Below the pieces are notes generated by a model, which saw nothing but the letters and a program-made list of their open reading frames with translations, was not told where the DNA came from and did not search any database. A DNA stretch of 64,000 bases from Selaginella tamariscina. Taxonomy: Eukaryota > Streptophyta > Lycopodiopsida > Selaginellales > Selaginellaceae. Below are positions 1 through 13,239 of this stretch, in pieces. Every line of letters starts with the position of its first letter. Position 1 is the stretch's first letter. The translations under genes and the position numbers were made by a program. The stretch lies in assembly GCA_003024785.1 (NCBI GenBank), contig PUQB01000228.1, positions 21,600-85,599 on the forward strand, written 5' to 3'.

Positions 1-424
1 TAAATTATTTAGAATCACTAGGAATAATACAAAAATTTAATGTGAACATTCCAACTTAAGGGTTTATAAAAGAATGCAATTTTTATAAGTAATCGTGGAA
101 ACACCAAAACATTCACAATTTGAAAATTTAAATGCATAAAGGTCATCGTGAGTTGGTTCTATTACAAACAAACTTTGAATGTACCGTTCAATAAATCATG
201 ACCGTCCAATTTACACAGCATTGTAATCCGGGCCGTTAAACCTGGAGCGTGAAGCGTGTGTGTAGGGCACTCTCGCTAGGCTTCTCCTCTGTAAAGAAGC
301 GCCATTGCTCTTTCTCTGGCGATCCGGTATGGAATAGATTAGCGCCTAATCTCCCCTCAATCCAGATTTCATTACGTTGAGCAGGTTGCGGCACGGGCCG
401 TTTCATCACTGGAGCCCTGCGCGG
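1..424. other. Upstream flank of the kinase gene
   Basis: I see no open frame worth calling and no RNA gene here. The stretch is moderately AT-rich and runs into the duplicated leader described next, so it may hold distal promoter DNA of the kinase gene. Confidence 0.3.
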
Positions 425-812
425 TACGTCGGCGAGTAGTAATGAGCTTCCGGTGCAGAAAAGGTAGCATTTTTGATCTTAAATCTTAAATAGATTAATG
501 GGTATTGAGCGACTTCGTTAAGAAATTGCTCATGTGTGTCGCGCTTGTGTGTGAATGCTCATATGCATATGCTACATGTTGTATCACACTATGTGTATAT
601 GCACTTCTGTGCGTTGCCATACCATACGATGTGTTGTGTGTATCTGATATGTCGTCTGTTTTGTACGTCGGCGAGTAGTAATGAGCTTCCGGTGCAGAAA
701 AGGTAGCATTTTTATCTTAAATCTTAATGGGTATCACTAAGAAATTGCCCTGTGTGCACGCGCGTGTGCGTGAATGCTCATATGCATATACTACATGTTG
801 TATCACACTACG

Positions 813-863
<51 letters not shown>

Positions 864-910
864 GCACTTCTGTGCTTTGCCATACCATGTGTGTATGTGA
901 TATGTCGTCT
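425..910. repeat. Tandem duplication in the kinase 5' region
   Basis: Two units of about 240 bp follow each other. The first starts with GTACGTCGGCGAGTAGTAAT at 425 and the second with the same bases at 663. Both continue with the same order of blocks: a TGAATGCTCATATGCATAT segment at about 552 and 771, then a TGCACTTCTGTGC segment at about 600 and 863, then a GATATGTCGTCT segment near 645 and 900. The second copy has gained a CT/TA microsatellite (819-862). The duplication lies directly upstream of the probable kinase start at 981, so it duplicates promoter or leader DNA. Confidence 0.75.
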
Positions 911-980
911 ATCATTTTACGAAAGTCCCTTCGCAGGAAATGATTGGGTAAAACGCGAACAGTCTCGGGCCTTCTCTGCC

Positions 981-3401
981 ATGGATAAGAACACTAAACA
1001 GGTACTTTATTATAACTTCACACACACACACACACGCCGAGAGAGAGAGAGCGAGGAATATATTGGGGTGTGTATTCGCTGAATGTATGAAAATCAGTAA
1101 TATCTGTCTGTAGGTGTATAAAGTTGCTCCATACATACATACATGCACATACTATGTATATCTCTACAACGTGCAATGTTTCGTATTCATACTATATGAT
1201 GTGCTGTTTTGTGAACATACTCTGACAGGAACCAAAGGTATAGTGTACAGAATATGAGATCCATTCTTTCTCCTCTGCTTTCAAGAACATTACCTTAAGT
1301 TCTTACATAGTTAACACGGTTTTGGGCGTGTGTGTTATGTATGTATATGGTGACATACGTATATGAGTGTCTGTGCTTGCATTTAACCTATAACAAAACC
1401 GCTGCTGGTGTGAATGATATGTCTGCTTAGAATGTAAGAGAACACTCCACACACACATCTATACTTGCCTGTCTTGCAGGCTTCGCACTCCAACAAACAT
1501 ATCGTTCTGTGTGCGCTTCTGTTTATGTCACTTTGCGGCACAGCACAATCAAGTCATGTGATTTGCACGAGATTTGATCACTGCATACATTTCGTTGAAG
1601 TCGTTCCAGCCTTTTCCGGAGAGTAAGTATCGGTGACACACAAATTCATAGGCAACGCTGCTCTGTAAGTCTTTATGTAAATGATATAGTACATATTTGC
1701 AGAAGTAAACTATCTGTGCACGAGTTTAGCCAGGGGAAACACCTAGGTTCTGGAGCATTTGGTTCTGTATACACTGTCAAGTATCTTAATCGCACCACTG
1801 AGCTTCCGCATATCGCCAAGGAAATCGGTATGGTAAGTACATACAGTAGCTACTTCATGTTTGTCTTGTATTAACTTGCTATTTCATGCAGATGGATCAG
1901 GATCTTTATTTCTCAGCCAAGAGAGAGATATACTTCGGCACTATACTCGGAAGACAGTCTTGGTATTGCCGTACGTGTGGAGTTAGCACATGTTCAACTC
2001 CAAACTTGCTAGTTCCTGGAGGTTGCCGTGATTCTCCATTGAACAACATAGCCAGGCAAACATATCTCTCTCTCTCTCTACACACACAGGGATGCTGTAA
2101 TAAATGCCACTAATGGGTATATTGCAGAAACAGACAAACACACACAAACAACAGACTCATCAATTTTGTGATATAGGTTTGTTGAGCACGTTGCCGATAC
2201 AAACAAGCAGCTTGTCTACTTGATATTTGTGAACGAAGGCGATTCCTTGAAGGATATTCTCAACAGGGGAATTAAGTGGACACTTGACCAAAAGCGTACT
2301 ATCATTCGCCAACTGGTATGTATATACTTAACTCTATTATATATTATACTTAAATACATACATTTAAACACTTTACCTGTTGTAGTTAAATGGGGTCGCA
2401 GCCCTTCACGAGCGGGTATATATCATAGAGATCTTAAACCCTCGAATTTAGTTCTTGACAACAAGTTCCATCTAAGGATAATTGATCTTGGAAGCTGCAT
2501 AGAAATGAGTATAGTGTGCGGTCATTATACCCAGAGGCGTCCCAAAGGTACTTAATATAACAGGCACACACACACATGCATATTCTGTAATCCTTAATGT
2601 TGGGTTCGATCTTTTAGACTAGGAGAGACGGATCCAGAATATTACCCTCCAGAAGTATTATTTGGGCCTTTATCTGGTGATCGAGACTTCTATCTTCACG
2701 AGGGGGAAAAGTAAAAGCTTTCATTCTTTACACTGACAAACCGAGATAAACTTAAGGGTTGTTGTTTTTTATTTTGCAGATTCGACATGTGGAGCGTTGG
2801 GATTACCGTGGTTGAGATACTAACAGGAAGCAAGCGGCCTATTAGCATGACAGTTGACCAGGAGGCTCGGCTCAAACTCATGAATCTGTTCTTTAGAGAT
2901 GCATTTAAGTGGGCATCGTTACAAGGGATGGCCAACTTGGGCATTTGTCCACCAAAAGCAGCTATGGTATTGTGGTGTGTGCGCGTGGGTGTGTGCCATG
3001 TGGCAACCCATATTGATAATAATCTGTGCACACGCATATATATATATTCTCCTATAAGTTTGCATATCTATGTACATTAATGATTGCACACTAAATTGTT
3101 TTATTAATGTAATTTTTACAGTCTGGTTTGCCACCCATTGAGAGCTGCAAACGTTTTGTATCGTATCGTTCGCTCGGTTTCCCAAATCGAGAGGCATTTG
3201 AACTCACTGCCAAACTCCTCTCGTGGAGGCCCGTAAGTCTCTCTCTCTTTGTTCACACGCACATACACACACACACACACAAGCGTCACGCACACCACAC
3301 ATGTGAAATATGTGATGTTTATACACCGTACAATACATCAACAGGAGGACAGGATCAACGCCACGGAAGCTCTAAACCATTCCTTTCTAGCAACGAGGTG
3401 A
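981..3401 (+). CDS. Serine/threonine protein kinase, ten exons
   Basis: Exons can be followed with consistent phase: 981-1001, 1480-1622, 1703-1832, 1892-2055, 2177-2315, 2386-2547, 2623-2710, 2780-2966, 3122-3232 and 3345-3401 (TGA). Visible kinase motifs in order are the glycine loop GSGAFGSV (exon 3), a lysine in IAKEIG, the catalytic loop HRDLKPSN (exon 6), the magnesium loop IIDLGS (DLG instead of DFG), PPEVLFG in place of APE (exon 7), DMWSVGI (exon 8) and a subdomain XI block LLSWRPEDRINA (exons 9-10). Exon 2 encodes a hydrophobic stretch (IVLCALLFMSLCGTA) that could be a membrane anchor. Intron 4 has a GC donor. At about 2430 the frame breaks by one base in a GGG run just before HRDLKPSN, probably a missing G. 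The ATG at 981 is the best start I can see, but an upstream exon is possible. HRDLKPSN points to Ser/Thr specificity; substrate and pathway are unknown. Confidence 0.75.
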
Positions 3402-3510
3402 CTCCGCTCCTATTCTTCTTTTGGTAACTATATATTACTTGTATACGAGAAAACAAATACGTATATGTTTTGAAACTTAAAATAATCGAAAGCGTTTTCT
3501 ACTCCTAGTA

Positions 3511-3542
<32 letters not shown>

Positions 3543-3925
3543 GTAATTTGAGGGTCGGTTACATCTCTTCTTCCCATGACATTTTCCCACAGCTCGTGGC
3601 CTTCTGATCCGTTCTTAGCCCTTCTAGATCTGGTTTCTCTCCATATGTGCTTTTAAACTCATCATTCAGTTTCTAAACATTTTCCAATGTACCACATCTT
3701 TGATGTACCTGCATAATAATATTTTAAGGGGTAGCATCTCCATCTGTTGAATTTGAGCCAGTACGTTCGTCACAATGCCTGGGATCTAGATTTACAGGCC
3801 ATTCTGCTGGAAACCGAGCGTGGTTACTTATTATATATATAGTATGTATTGTAAGTGACTGGTATGCTAAGTAAGCATGTGATGTGGAAAATGTAGCTGT
3901 TTGGGACAACCTCTGTATGAGGTAG
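3402..3925. other. Kinase 3' flank, no gene seen
   Basis: This is AT-rich flank with a CT microsatellite at about 3510-3542. The polyadenylation region of the kinase should lie at its start. I see no other gene. Confidence 0.4.
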
Positions 3926-4240
3926 ATTATGTCAGTGTTTGGGCAACCAGCTCTGTCGTCTATAAAAATGACTCACCCACGTTTATGTTGGTATACCCTG
4001 GGGAGGATCACAAAACCGGCTTTGGAGGAGGTGATCAACAACGTTAAGGACTGAAGGCCATTGATGGTTGCTCCAGAGAATATTCCGTTTATTTTATAGA
4101 GACGGCATTTTGACAAGTTTCATTCTTGGTTAGCTGCTAGGTGGGCAGTTTGTGAGAATGGGGGATCTAAATACAACACTTTTGCTCCAGATGCCCACGT
4201 CAAAACGGGGTTGTGGAGCATAAAATTTAATCCACTGAGG
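3926..4240 (+). pseudogene. Decayed coding fragment, unassigned
   Basis: One plus-strand frame reads as protein-like text for about 100 codons (for example SVWATSSVVYKNDSPTFMLV followed by PGEDHKTGFGGG) and is then interrupted by several stops. A neighbouring frame keeps protein-like text such as CENGGSKYNTFAP and KTGLWSIKFNP. It looks like an old gene or retrocopy fragment. I do not recognise the family. Confidence 0.35.
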
Positions 4241-5799
4241 ATTATTTTTGGTACTGCTCTTTATTCTCGAGGTTTATATACTCTAAATTAGATTAATTAT
4301 GCACTAGATTTACGGATTTAAAACAAAAAGAAGCAACAATTACTTGTGAAAAATGAACGACTGTTGAATAACTCAACCGTGAAAAGTCTTTATAAATATT
4401 TGGTTTCGTTACATCCTCTCCAAGTTAATAAGTCTCTTACGTTCTATACGATGGAAAAGTGTCATAATGTGGCATTCCTTGATTCTCTTGGGTTCCGTAG
4501 TAAATGCTTGTTTCATTTGTGACTTTATTGGTTCATTTGTATTTTCAAAAACGTATGGTGTTGTACGGAAGCGTGTAGCGTGCATTGCACAATATAACTC
4601 TCCCATTTATACATACTACCTAAAAAAAAACTTTTATACAAACTACTTAGTAAACTTTTATTAATATCTAATTTGTATGTTCAATGCATATACTCTCTAA
4701 GTATACGTTAGATTCCTCGATCAATTCATCAGTTTATTTTTCATAGTAACTATTAAGTTAACAGTTTTATAATGAGCATCGTTGGTGTTATGAAATGTTG
4801 AAAGTAACCATAAGAGATCCTTTTCACTTAACATAATAAATAGACATTAAAGTCTTTCTTCATAGTTCCAACTTTGTGCAGTCGATGAGATGAGTTCTAA
4901 TTATTTTAATATGGTGTTTGAGACACCATATGCAACATGGTGATTATATAGTATATATTTTGTGTTTAAGAAAGTTTATAAAACTAAGCATTGAAGCTCT
5001 TTTAATTTAAATATAAACTGACATTTTCAAGCACCATCCATTTGGCTTCAAATTAACTTAATTTATATCTAAGGAACAAAATTGATCTCGCTATTAATGT
5101 TCTATAAGTAAGACATGAATGTTTTATTAGCAAAGTAGTTAATTTGGATAGTCTTTAATATTATTTTCTCATCAATTCATGTCATTTGTTTATCTTTTTA
5201 TTTGGAGTTCATGTTTTGTCTTGTTAATTTAAATAAAGCATTTGAGGATTGTCAAACTTCCTATAAATTTTCAACATTATACTTTTATTGTGTGATGGTG
5301 TTCATTGTAAAGTCAACAATGCATTGGCTACCCAAACTAAATAAGCTTTATTAGCTAGGAGTACAAGGACAAATGACCACATTAACTGTTGAAATGAAGT
5401 CCGATTTAAGTTTGATACCCCTCAGCTCATAATAATGTTCATCTTGATTATTTTCTTTAATGTGGAATTCATGAACTTATTCTTCATCTTAACAAGTCAA
5501 TGACTAAAAAGGTTTTTACAACTCTGAACCATGTTTTTTAAGCACATGAATGATTCTATCGTAATATTAAATTTTAGGTTTTACAACATTTAATGTTTCA
5601 TTCTAAAAGGGCTTCATGTTTTTAGTTATGTTACATTATAATACCTTAATGTTTCATTTTAAAAAAGCTTCATGTTTTAAAGAAAGTTTGATACCTTCCA
5701 AAGACAATGTTATTTATGTATCTCATAACCAATTATTTTAGAGAGAAGTTTGTCATTTTTTAATTTGAATAATTCGATTCTATCTTGTGAAAGTCATTA
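4241..5799. other. AT-rich DNA without a recognisable gene
   Basis: The stretch has only short open frames on either strand and no splice-linked set of motifs. Its right part may be the outer end of the decayed DUF7869 repeat that becomes recognisable from about 5800. Confidence 0.4.
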
Positions 5800-7210
5800 T
5801 GGATTCCGTGGCACATTTTAAATGCATGATTGAAATATTCAATGTTGTTCTTGACGATGGATTTAAAATTGCAAGGGTTTAGAGTGTTTCATAAGCTTTT
5901 GTTTCTTGAAAATGAGTGAGGAGCATCTATTCATTCCACTCTAAATGCAATTGTTAAAGACAAATATAGTGTGTAAACAATCTCCTCTTTCAAGCTCTCA
6001 AATAAATAGTTGAAGAGGCTATTTACATTCTCATGTGTGTGGTCAACCATTAGAAAGTCGAGAACATGGTATTAAAGCATTTGCGAGTGACCAACATCCC
6101 AAGATAAAGAAGACAAAACCTATTTTTATTGTTGCTTCTAGCATTATACATTTGAATAAATAAATTTGTAGAAAGAAGTGGTCTTAATAAAGTTCTTGTT
6201 TAATTAGGACAAGTAGCATATGAAGAAGAATGTTGTTGTGTTTTCAATGTGTCTAGGATCCAAGGTATTTATGAAGTAACTTTGTTGAAATTGTGAAATT
6301 GCTTGACTTTCCATGTGGTGTTGTCAGCCAAAGCTTTGTATAAAGAGTTTCGTTAAATAATGAATTCTAAGGACAAGCATCCTCCTTTTAGAGTTCTTAA
6401 ACTTTTCGTCAGAAAACTAGTAATTATGTTAGATTCACCATTGAGCTCACCAATGACAAAATGACCGTAAGTCCCTTACTTCGTGATTCTATGTAAGCAT
6501 CTCAATAAGAGATAAGGGAAATTTTTGTGAAAGGAAAAACACTTTGGTGCAAGCTACATCCTTAAGAGGCTTGTCTTGCATTTTGTCAAGTATGATGCTT
6601 AAATATTTTCCAAGGTAACATTAAAACCTGTTGCAATAATAATTATGTTGCAACTTCTTTACTTTGATGTATTTTAACTTCTTTTATCTCTGAGTTGTGT
6701 TTTAAGAGTTTCAAAGAACGTTAAACTTAAAGAGGTTAATCTCATTCAACCATAATCATTTGCTCTCTAGATTGATCTCTTCAAATATCAATTGTACATT
6801 ATAAGTAGGACAAGCTAGGTGATTTCTAGTGTCGTCAAATATTGTTCTTGTTTTGTGTAACATCATCTCACATTTGCTTTTAATGAAGTATTGGAATATT
6901 GCCTCTGTAAAAACAATGTTTAATTGAGTTTTTATTCGATTCTTCATTACCATGAATATTGACATTGGCTCCGTTAAGGAAATTTCTTTAATCCCTATAG
7001 AATTTTTTGAAAAATGTTATGTATGGAATGACTTGTGATCCTAAAGTGAAAGACTCTTTGCAATGATTGCTAACATGGCCATTGCACAAGTCTTCCAGTT
7101 GGAAAGTTGGAGTGCATAATGTTATGCATTGGTAGTCAAAATAAACAACAATTTCAAACCAGTCAAGTATGACCTCAACACCCATATATGTATCTACCTT
7201 CAATCTTTTA
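5800..7210 (-). pseudogene. Decayed DUF7869-type (transposase-like) gene copy
   Basis: The minus strand keeps scattered pieces of the protein encoded at 10387-13239. Near 6030 it reads FLMVDHTHENVN, matching FLMVGHTHEDID of the better copy, and at 6450-6600 it aligns at DNA level with the DKMDH region. Stops and indels are frequent, so this copy is dead. The same relic recurs at about 34150-35440 in the same orientation, and similarity between the two continues into the AT-rich DNA to their right (to about 8205 and 36662), so both are copies of one repeat. Placement is by eye and the left edge is approximate. Confidence 0.55.
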
Positions 7211-8205
7211 CATATGTCATGTGTCTAGTTGTACTTGTATTTACACATCACGAGACGCTTCTTGTTAAATGAATTTTTTTTTAATGCCATTTTTAGACTT
7301 ACTATTTATATAACTTCAATTATGCACAAATGTTTTGTGAGTCAAATGACACAGAAATTGAATGGACTTCTATTATCAATTATTATTTGTATTTTCCATA
7401 TTTATTCCACAATCTTTTTAATAAAAACAAATTCATTTTATGTTGTAAACTGAGTCTCGTTAATAAATATACATTTCATCATATATATAGTGCTCAACAA
7501 TTAAGTTATTTCATTTTTTTTCATAAGAAACTATGTTTAAAATCACATATAAAATTTTATTCCATCATGAAAGTTGTCTCTTGCATCCTAAATAAGAACC
7601 AAATTTCGACTCAGGTTCTGGCGGATGACTTCAAAATAATAAACAAGTCAATTTTATTAATGTAATATACAGCAATGGATTTGTTTGGATTACGATTATG
7701 TTATATTAATTAGTTTTCATTAATTAATTATTCCATCTTAATATTATTTAATTATAATAATACATTTATAAATAAATGGCAAAACTTATTTTGCCGCTTT
7801 ATTAATATATGGCTTTGTTAAAAAGTTTGCAAAGTTAACTTTTAAGTAGATGTTCATATGATTTATATATTTTGTAACTTATATTAATTGTGGTTCTTTT
7901 AGAAGATCTAACCTCTTATATATATAAACATGTAATATAAAAATAATTTAAGACATTGTTAATTAAATTGAATCTTCAGTAGCAAATTCATCATGGAGTT
8001 AATGATATTCCATCACTTCAAATTTAAAATGTAAACTTATAAGTTTTAATAATTCTTAATTTTAATAATGGAATTTATAAGAAATCTTAGTGCTGATTTA
8101 ATAATTTTAATTTTACATCAACATTGTGATTTTGTAATTTATAATAGTTGATAAAATTATATAATATTTAAATTAAAATTTATTTAAAAGTGCACACTAT
8201 GTTAT
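7211..8205. repeat. AT-rich right part of the DUF7869 relic repeat, copy 1
   Basis: Blocks of this AT-rich DNA recur in order at about 35441-36662. The similarity ends near 8200, where the sequence CACACTATGTTATGCATG continues uninterrupted, while the other copy is interrupted at 36663 by the terminal repeat of the large element. This makes the site near 8200 a candidate unoccupied version of that insertion site. Confidence 0.55.
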
Positions 8206-9766
8206 GCATGTATAATATATTTAATAGAAATTCCAATCTCTTTCTAAACATTTATTAAAGATTGTGATTTTGTAATTTATAATATGTTGATAAAACAGAA
8301 AATAATCATATATATATAATTTATAAATAGAAAAATTCCAATCTCTTTCTAAATTTGAAATTAAAAGTGAAAGATTAATTCATTTGATTGGAAAATAGTA
8401 ATATATTTGATGATGTATAAGAAATATAAAATCTTCAAAGGGTGTATTTTGTTAACACAATGAGTAAAGGAAATACGACATAAAACTGCCTAAAATAAGG
8501 AGTGGAATGTAACAATATTTACCCGAAATAAAGTATAATAAACCTGTAATAAAATAAATACACTCATATTAAATAATAATAAACCCATAATAAAATATAT
8601 TAGATGCATTATAAATATTAATAAGCCCATAATAAAATATGGACATTATTATATTTGGCTAATGCAAAGCTTTATAACTTCTTTATTATATAATAATAAT
8701 TCAAAATTGTGTCACCTAGTTAACATAAACCATAATGTGCTTTATCAACGTTAATGTAAAAACAATTATGTGACATATAATGCCCTAGTGAATGAATTCT
8801 TACAAAAATTCTTTTTCTTTGATAGATGAACGTTTATAAATTACTTAATTATCTTATGAACCTTTTAGTAAGGTGATTTAAAACTAAATAAATATTATAG
8901 CCTTGGTATAATCATATAATGTGATACTTGAGAATTTTTTTACTCTTTTCATTACAAAGATAAACTTGAACCGTATACATTATAGTTATTAAGGTTTTTA
9001 TCACTATGTAGTAAATAAGGCAAATTATAAAAATGGTACACTAAATGTTTAATTTAATCTATAAACCTTAAATCCATATTTTATTATGGGTCATTAATTC
9101 ATGTTGCATAAGTCATTCTTCTTTATAACTTGTAATTATTTTGTATCTTATTAAATTCTCTTCTTAGTTTTTCTTTTCCAAGAATTTTGTAATGTCCAAA
9201 TGTGATGGGAGAAAGCGAAAGATTCTTTATATGCAAACAATTTCATGGCAAAGTGTTCCACCTCAATGTTTTGCATACACAAGGGGTATAACTTATGTTC
9301 TCATGAAGTCTTAAGTTTGGTTTATCTTTTTAATTCAGCATATGATATGTGTGATATAAATCTCAACTAATATTTGCATATAAATTTCATTTGTATCATT
9401 TCCATATTTATAGGCACCTTGTATATCTTGAATTTTATTTCATCTCTCTAATATAGCTAATGTATGAGAGTTATGTTTGTCCATCTATTATTATATATGT
9501 TACCTCATAAGTAAGGTGTCTAAATTCATTCCCATCTCCTTAGCCCATTTTGTTAAACCAACATTCAGTTTTGTGTGTTTAAGCAAGATCCTTAGAGTTT
9601 ATCAATGCATCATAACCCAACTTGGATGCTTGTACATCCAACTTCATTACATAATGTCATGCATACTTTCAAGCTTCAACTTTCATTGGGTACGTTCTTA
9701 TTTTCATTACCATTAAACCATATGACACTATTATTTGCACATTAATTCCATTTTTATGAGGTTCTA
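8206..9766. other. AT-rich DNA, no gene seen
   Basis: The sequence is very AT-rich. The longest open frame (79 codons near 9477-9716) has no recognisable motif. I see no RNA gene or repeat beyond simple AT runs. Confidence 0.4.
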
Positions 9767-9792
9767 TGCAAGTTGTAACTAAAATGGGCATG
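9767..9792 (+). repeat. Left terminal inverted repeat
   Basis: This 26-base end differs from the end at 36663-36688 at two positions (5 and 18). Beyond it the first ~130 bases share AT-rich blocks and a GGAATATTC motif with the other ends, at lower similarity. Confidence 0.6.
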
Positions 9793-10386
9793 GCTATAGT
9801 CCCATTTTTAATAATTAGCAATTTTAGCTATTTAATTAGCATTTTCTAATATTAAAGGAATATTCTTTAGAATATATGTTTGAAAATAGAATATTCTTTA
9901 GAATATTCTATTTTGTATTCTACCCTTTAATAAATTATAGCATTCATTGAAAAAAAATTAATAACATTATAAAAGTAGAAGGTATTAAATTATATAATAT
10001 TGCCTAATATAACAATTAAGGAAAGAGCATAAGAGGTACATTATATAAATATTGATGTTGTTATTAAAATATTAATATTTAAATATAACATTATTAATTA
10101 AAAATTTGTAGTAGTAATAATATATATATAAAATCCTATAATAATATAGTCAATCTTCCATATCATTTTTTAAATTTATATAGTTAAGTATACAATTTGG
10201 TATATTATTAAAGAGTTTATAATAATTATGAATATTAAATATATGATATTTTATAATTTTGTAATTGCTTTAAGCTTCAGAAAACATACATTCCCTTGTA
10301 GTTTTGTTAATCGTGACTTTATCAACGCTTCTTGACATTCACCCATATCGAATGGATTTAACATTTATAAAACATGCTGGGTCTTT
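9793..10386. other. AT-rich DNA inside the left terminus
   Basis: No gene is seen. It contains the repeated motif ATATTCTTTAGAATAT (about 9850-9910), comparable with the GAATATTC-rich DNA just inside the other termini (24440-24480 and 36830-36870). Confidence 0.4.
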
Positions 10387-13239
10387 TTAATTGGGAGACC
10401 ATGTTTTCTCTAGGCATCCATTATATCTTTCGCTCTCCTTCTCGTGTCGCCTTTTTTGTGGTTTGAACCATGCAACCTTAACAATACTATTTTTTGTGAT
10501 TACTTCAGGTGTATCGATAATTTGACCCATCCAAATAGGCTGATTATATGACGCATCTGGAGTAATGAGAACCATCATTAGTTTTTGAAGATCCTGGCAA
10601 CAATCAAAGTATGCTTTAGGTTTTTGGTTCCTTTGTCCAACAAAGTGTGGGGTTTGCACTTCCACATCACTATTGGCTTCTATGTCGTCTGTGCTCAGTG
10701 ATGTCATTTCAATCTCCTCTCGCCACCTTGTTTTAGGCCAGAAAGGGTGTTGCAATTCTGTACTTGTGACAGTAGGCCCTTCCAACTCTCGAACAACAGT
10801 CTCCCAATAGTCGACCACATGCTTATATAGTTCTGATAACCAGTTGCCTTATCAGAATTCTTTGGCATCGATTTTTGAACCCATGCCACATATTTTTTGA
10901 TGCCATCAATAATAACCTCTTGTTCCTTGAGCTGGGCACTCAATGGAATAGGGTCTGGTTGTCCTTCTGGGAGAAGTGGCTTTCTATCCTCTCCACTTTT
11001 GAAGAGCATTAAGCCCTCTTTTGGTAACCACTCCTGCTCTAATGGCCGTAACTTGTACTGCATAATAGGTAACCATCTCGTATGGAGAAAAAGAATTGTA
11101 GCGGCACAAGGTGACCAACTAAAGAATCACTCCCTTCTTTTATATACTCCTTGAGAAATTTTTTGAAGTCTGGCACCTCAGTCACAAGCAAAGCACAACT
11201 TTTTTTGGAGATGCAATTTTCAAAAAGATTCATCATATGCGGTAAGGTAAGTGCACTTGTCCTTTTTGTAGAGTTGGAGACCTTGCTGAAGAACACATCA
11301 ATATCTTCATGAGTGTGACCAACCATAAGGAAACTGAGCGTGATTGTTTCAAACACACCTTTGGCAACAAGCATTGACAAGTATGCTAGCACATATCTAG
11401 AAAATAAAAGTAAGTATGAGCTTGAGAAACCCTTAAGTAAAATGATTTACCTATTTTTGTTCTCGCCTGCACAATTATCCATCTGTAAAAGCAAATGACG
11501 AGGAAGCTTATTTGATGTTGAGGACACATGTACACTATTTGAGCTAGATCCCTCCACTGAACCAGAACTCTCAACAGGGCCATCTGTTTTCTGTGCAGGC
11601 TGTTGACAATGCCTCTCATATTCCCAAGTAGCCTCAAGTGCAGACGTGTTCATGAGAGCATTATGTAAAGGTTGAAGGTGTTGTTTCTTCACTTTGAGAT
11701 CACTGATAGGACTTGTCTGTGAGTGGGCTTCAAGGTTTCTGAAACACATGGCTAACGACCCAATAGTGAAATTGGAGTCGCTAGACCAATGTGGAAGTGA
11801 AAAGTGTCCATATGACTCACAACCGTGTCCATGTGTTAGCACACCTGTCAATGAAATCGGAAGTTTCATGACATTTCCAAGGCACTTTGGTGTTGCAAAG
11901 AGCTTTGGAATGCTGGTCTTTGAATGATCCATCTTGTCATGGATCAAGCACAGGTACTCTGATGGGCGTGACACAGAAAGCATGCGGTGTGCATAGTACT
12001 GAGACCGGCAAGTTTGTTGTGCAATCATGTGGGCCTCCATCTTCTTTTGAATGGTAGTGATCTCCACCAAGGTTTTTGCACAAGCCTCTGCAACCTTCAA
12101 TGATGTACAAGTGTCACACTTGGAAAAGCTAGAGTGTTTTGCAATCTCCACATCCTTAAAATGAGTATTCCATATGTTGTTGAAGGTACCAGTGCAGATT
12201 GCTTGGAGCCCCATCAAACTGAGGCACTTGTTCACATGTTCACATAGCTTCAATTGAGTGTAGATTGAAGGCAAAACCTTGAGATTTTCCCTGACCCCTG
12301 CATTTGTGGTTCGGCATTTGTGAGGCATCCTGTCTGCATTTGCTTCCACAAAAGCCTTGAGTATCTCTATGGCTGCCATGATGTGAGAGCGGGTTTTGAC
12401 CAAGCGAGTGTTCCCATGAACTGAGGTTCGCGCTCCATCTAGCCACTCATCCCTCTGACGGTAGAACGTGGTCTTTGGGATCCCGTATATACTGTACCAA
12501 GCTTTGAAGCAGATGGCCACCTTATTAAATACCATGGATGTACTCTGATAACCTGTGTCCGAGGCCATTCCATCAATACACCCAGTTAGTGCAGCATATA
12601 CAAACTCATGCCTTTGCTTTTGGGTGAGCATACGAAAGACATGTCTACATTGGGTAATTTCATTCCGGTCTGCCATTGACAATACTTCTTCTTGCAACAG
12701 TCAATCGTGGAAATGCTCATAACACTTTCGGAAGATGTAGGATCCATCTTTACCCTCTTGCTGAAACTTGCAGGGGAAGATCTACAACCCATGAATCGCC
12801 TTTTTCTTACAATAGGACCAATGCAAGGAACCTCTTCAAATATGAGTTGTTCTTCCGGGTTGTTATTATTAAAATCCAACCCAGAATATGTTGAACCATC
12901 TTGCCGTCTTAATTCAGATGTTCGCCACCTCACGAGGGATCCAGGATACAATGTGCCATTAGGTGAAACCTCTGTCACAACTACACCCACGAAGTCGGAC
13001 CCTAGTTTCTCTTCTGACACTGCTTCCATTGGATTTATAGCTGTGATGATGCCTCTTCCGACTTCAATCTCACGAAGAAAGAGAATCACCTCATCCATCA
13101 CAGCAGGCAAGCCATCATCTGGTAAACTCGTGCTACTATTTGTTTGTGACTCTGCATATTCTGTGTCAGCCTTGACTTCATCCAAATTCCACAATACAGG
13201 AGAACCCTCCTTCAAATTCCATTCCCAGAACCTCAACAT
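10387..13239 (-). pseudogene. DUF7869-type protein gene, frameshifted
   Basis: Reading on the minus strand: an N-terminal segment (13239 to about 12690) ending in a CCKKK motif; a 416-codon segment (12697-11447) with HDKMDHSKTSIPK and then MDNCAGENKN; a clean GT-AG intron (11397-11450) that joins KN to RYVLAYLSM; a segment with FLMVGHTHEDID; and a C-terminal part (about 11063-10387). The spaced MDNCAGENKN and GHTHEDID blocks are what I know from DUF7869 proteins, large multi-copy proteins of plants and animals often regarded as transposon-derived. The frame changes at about 12690 (inside the CC...C motif), 11075 and 10825, each by one base. It may be a dead copy or a live gene with consensus errors. 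Its place just inside a terminal repeat fits a transposase role. Function is inferred only. Confidence 0.6.
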
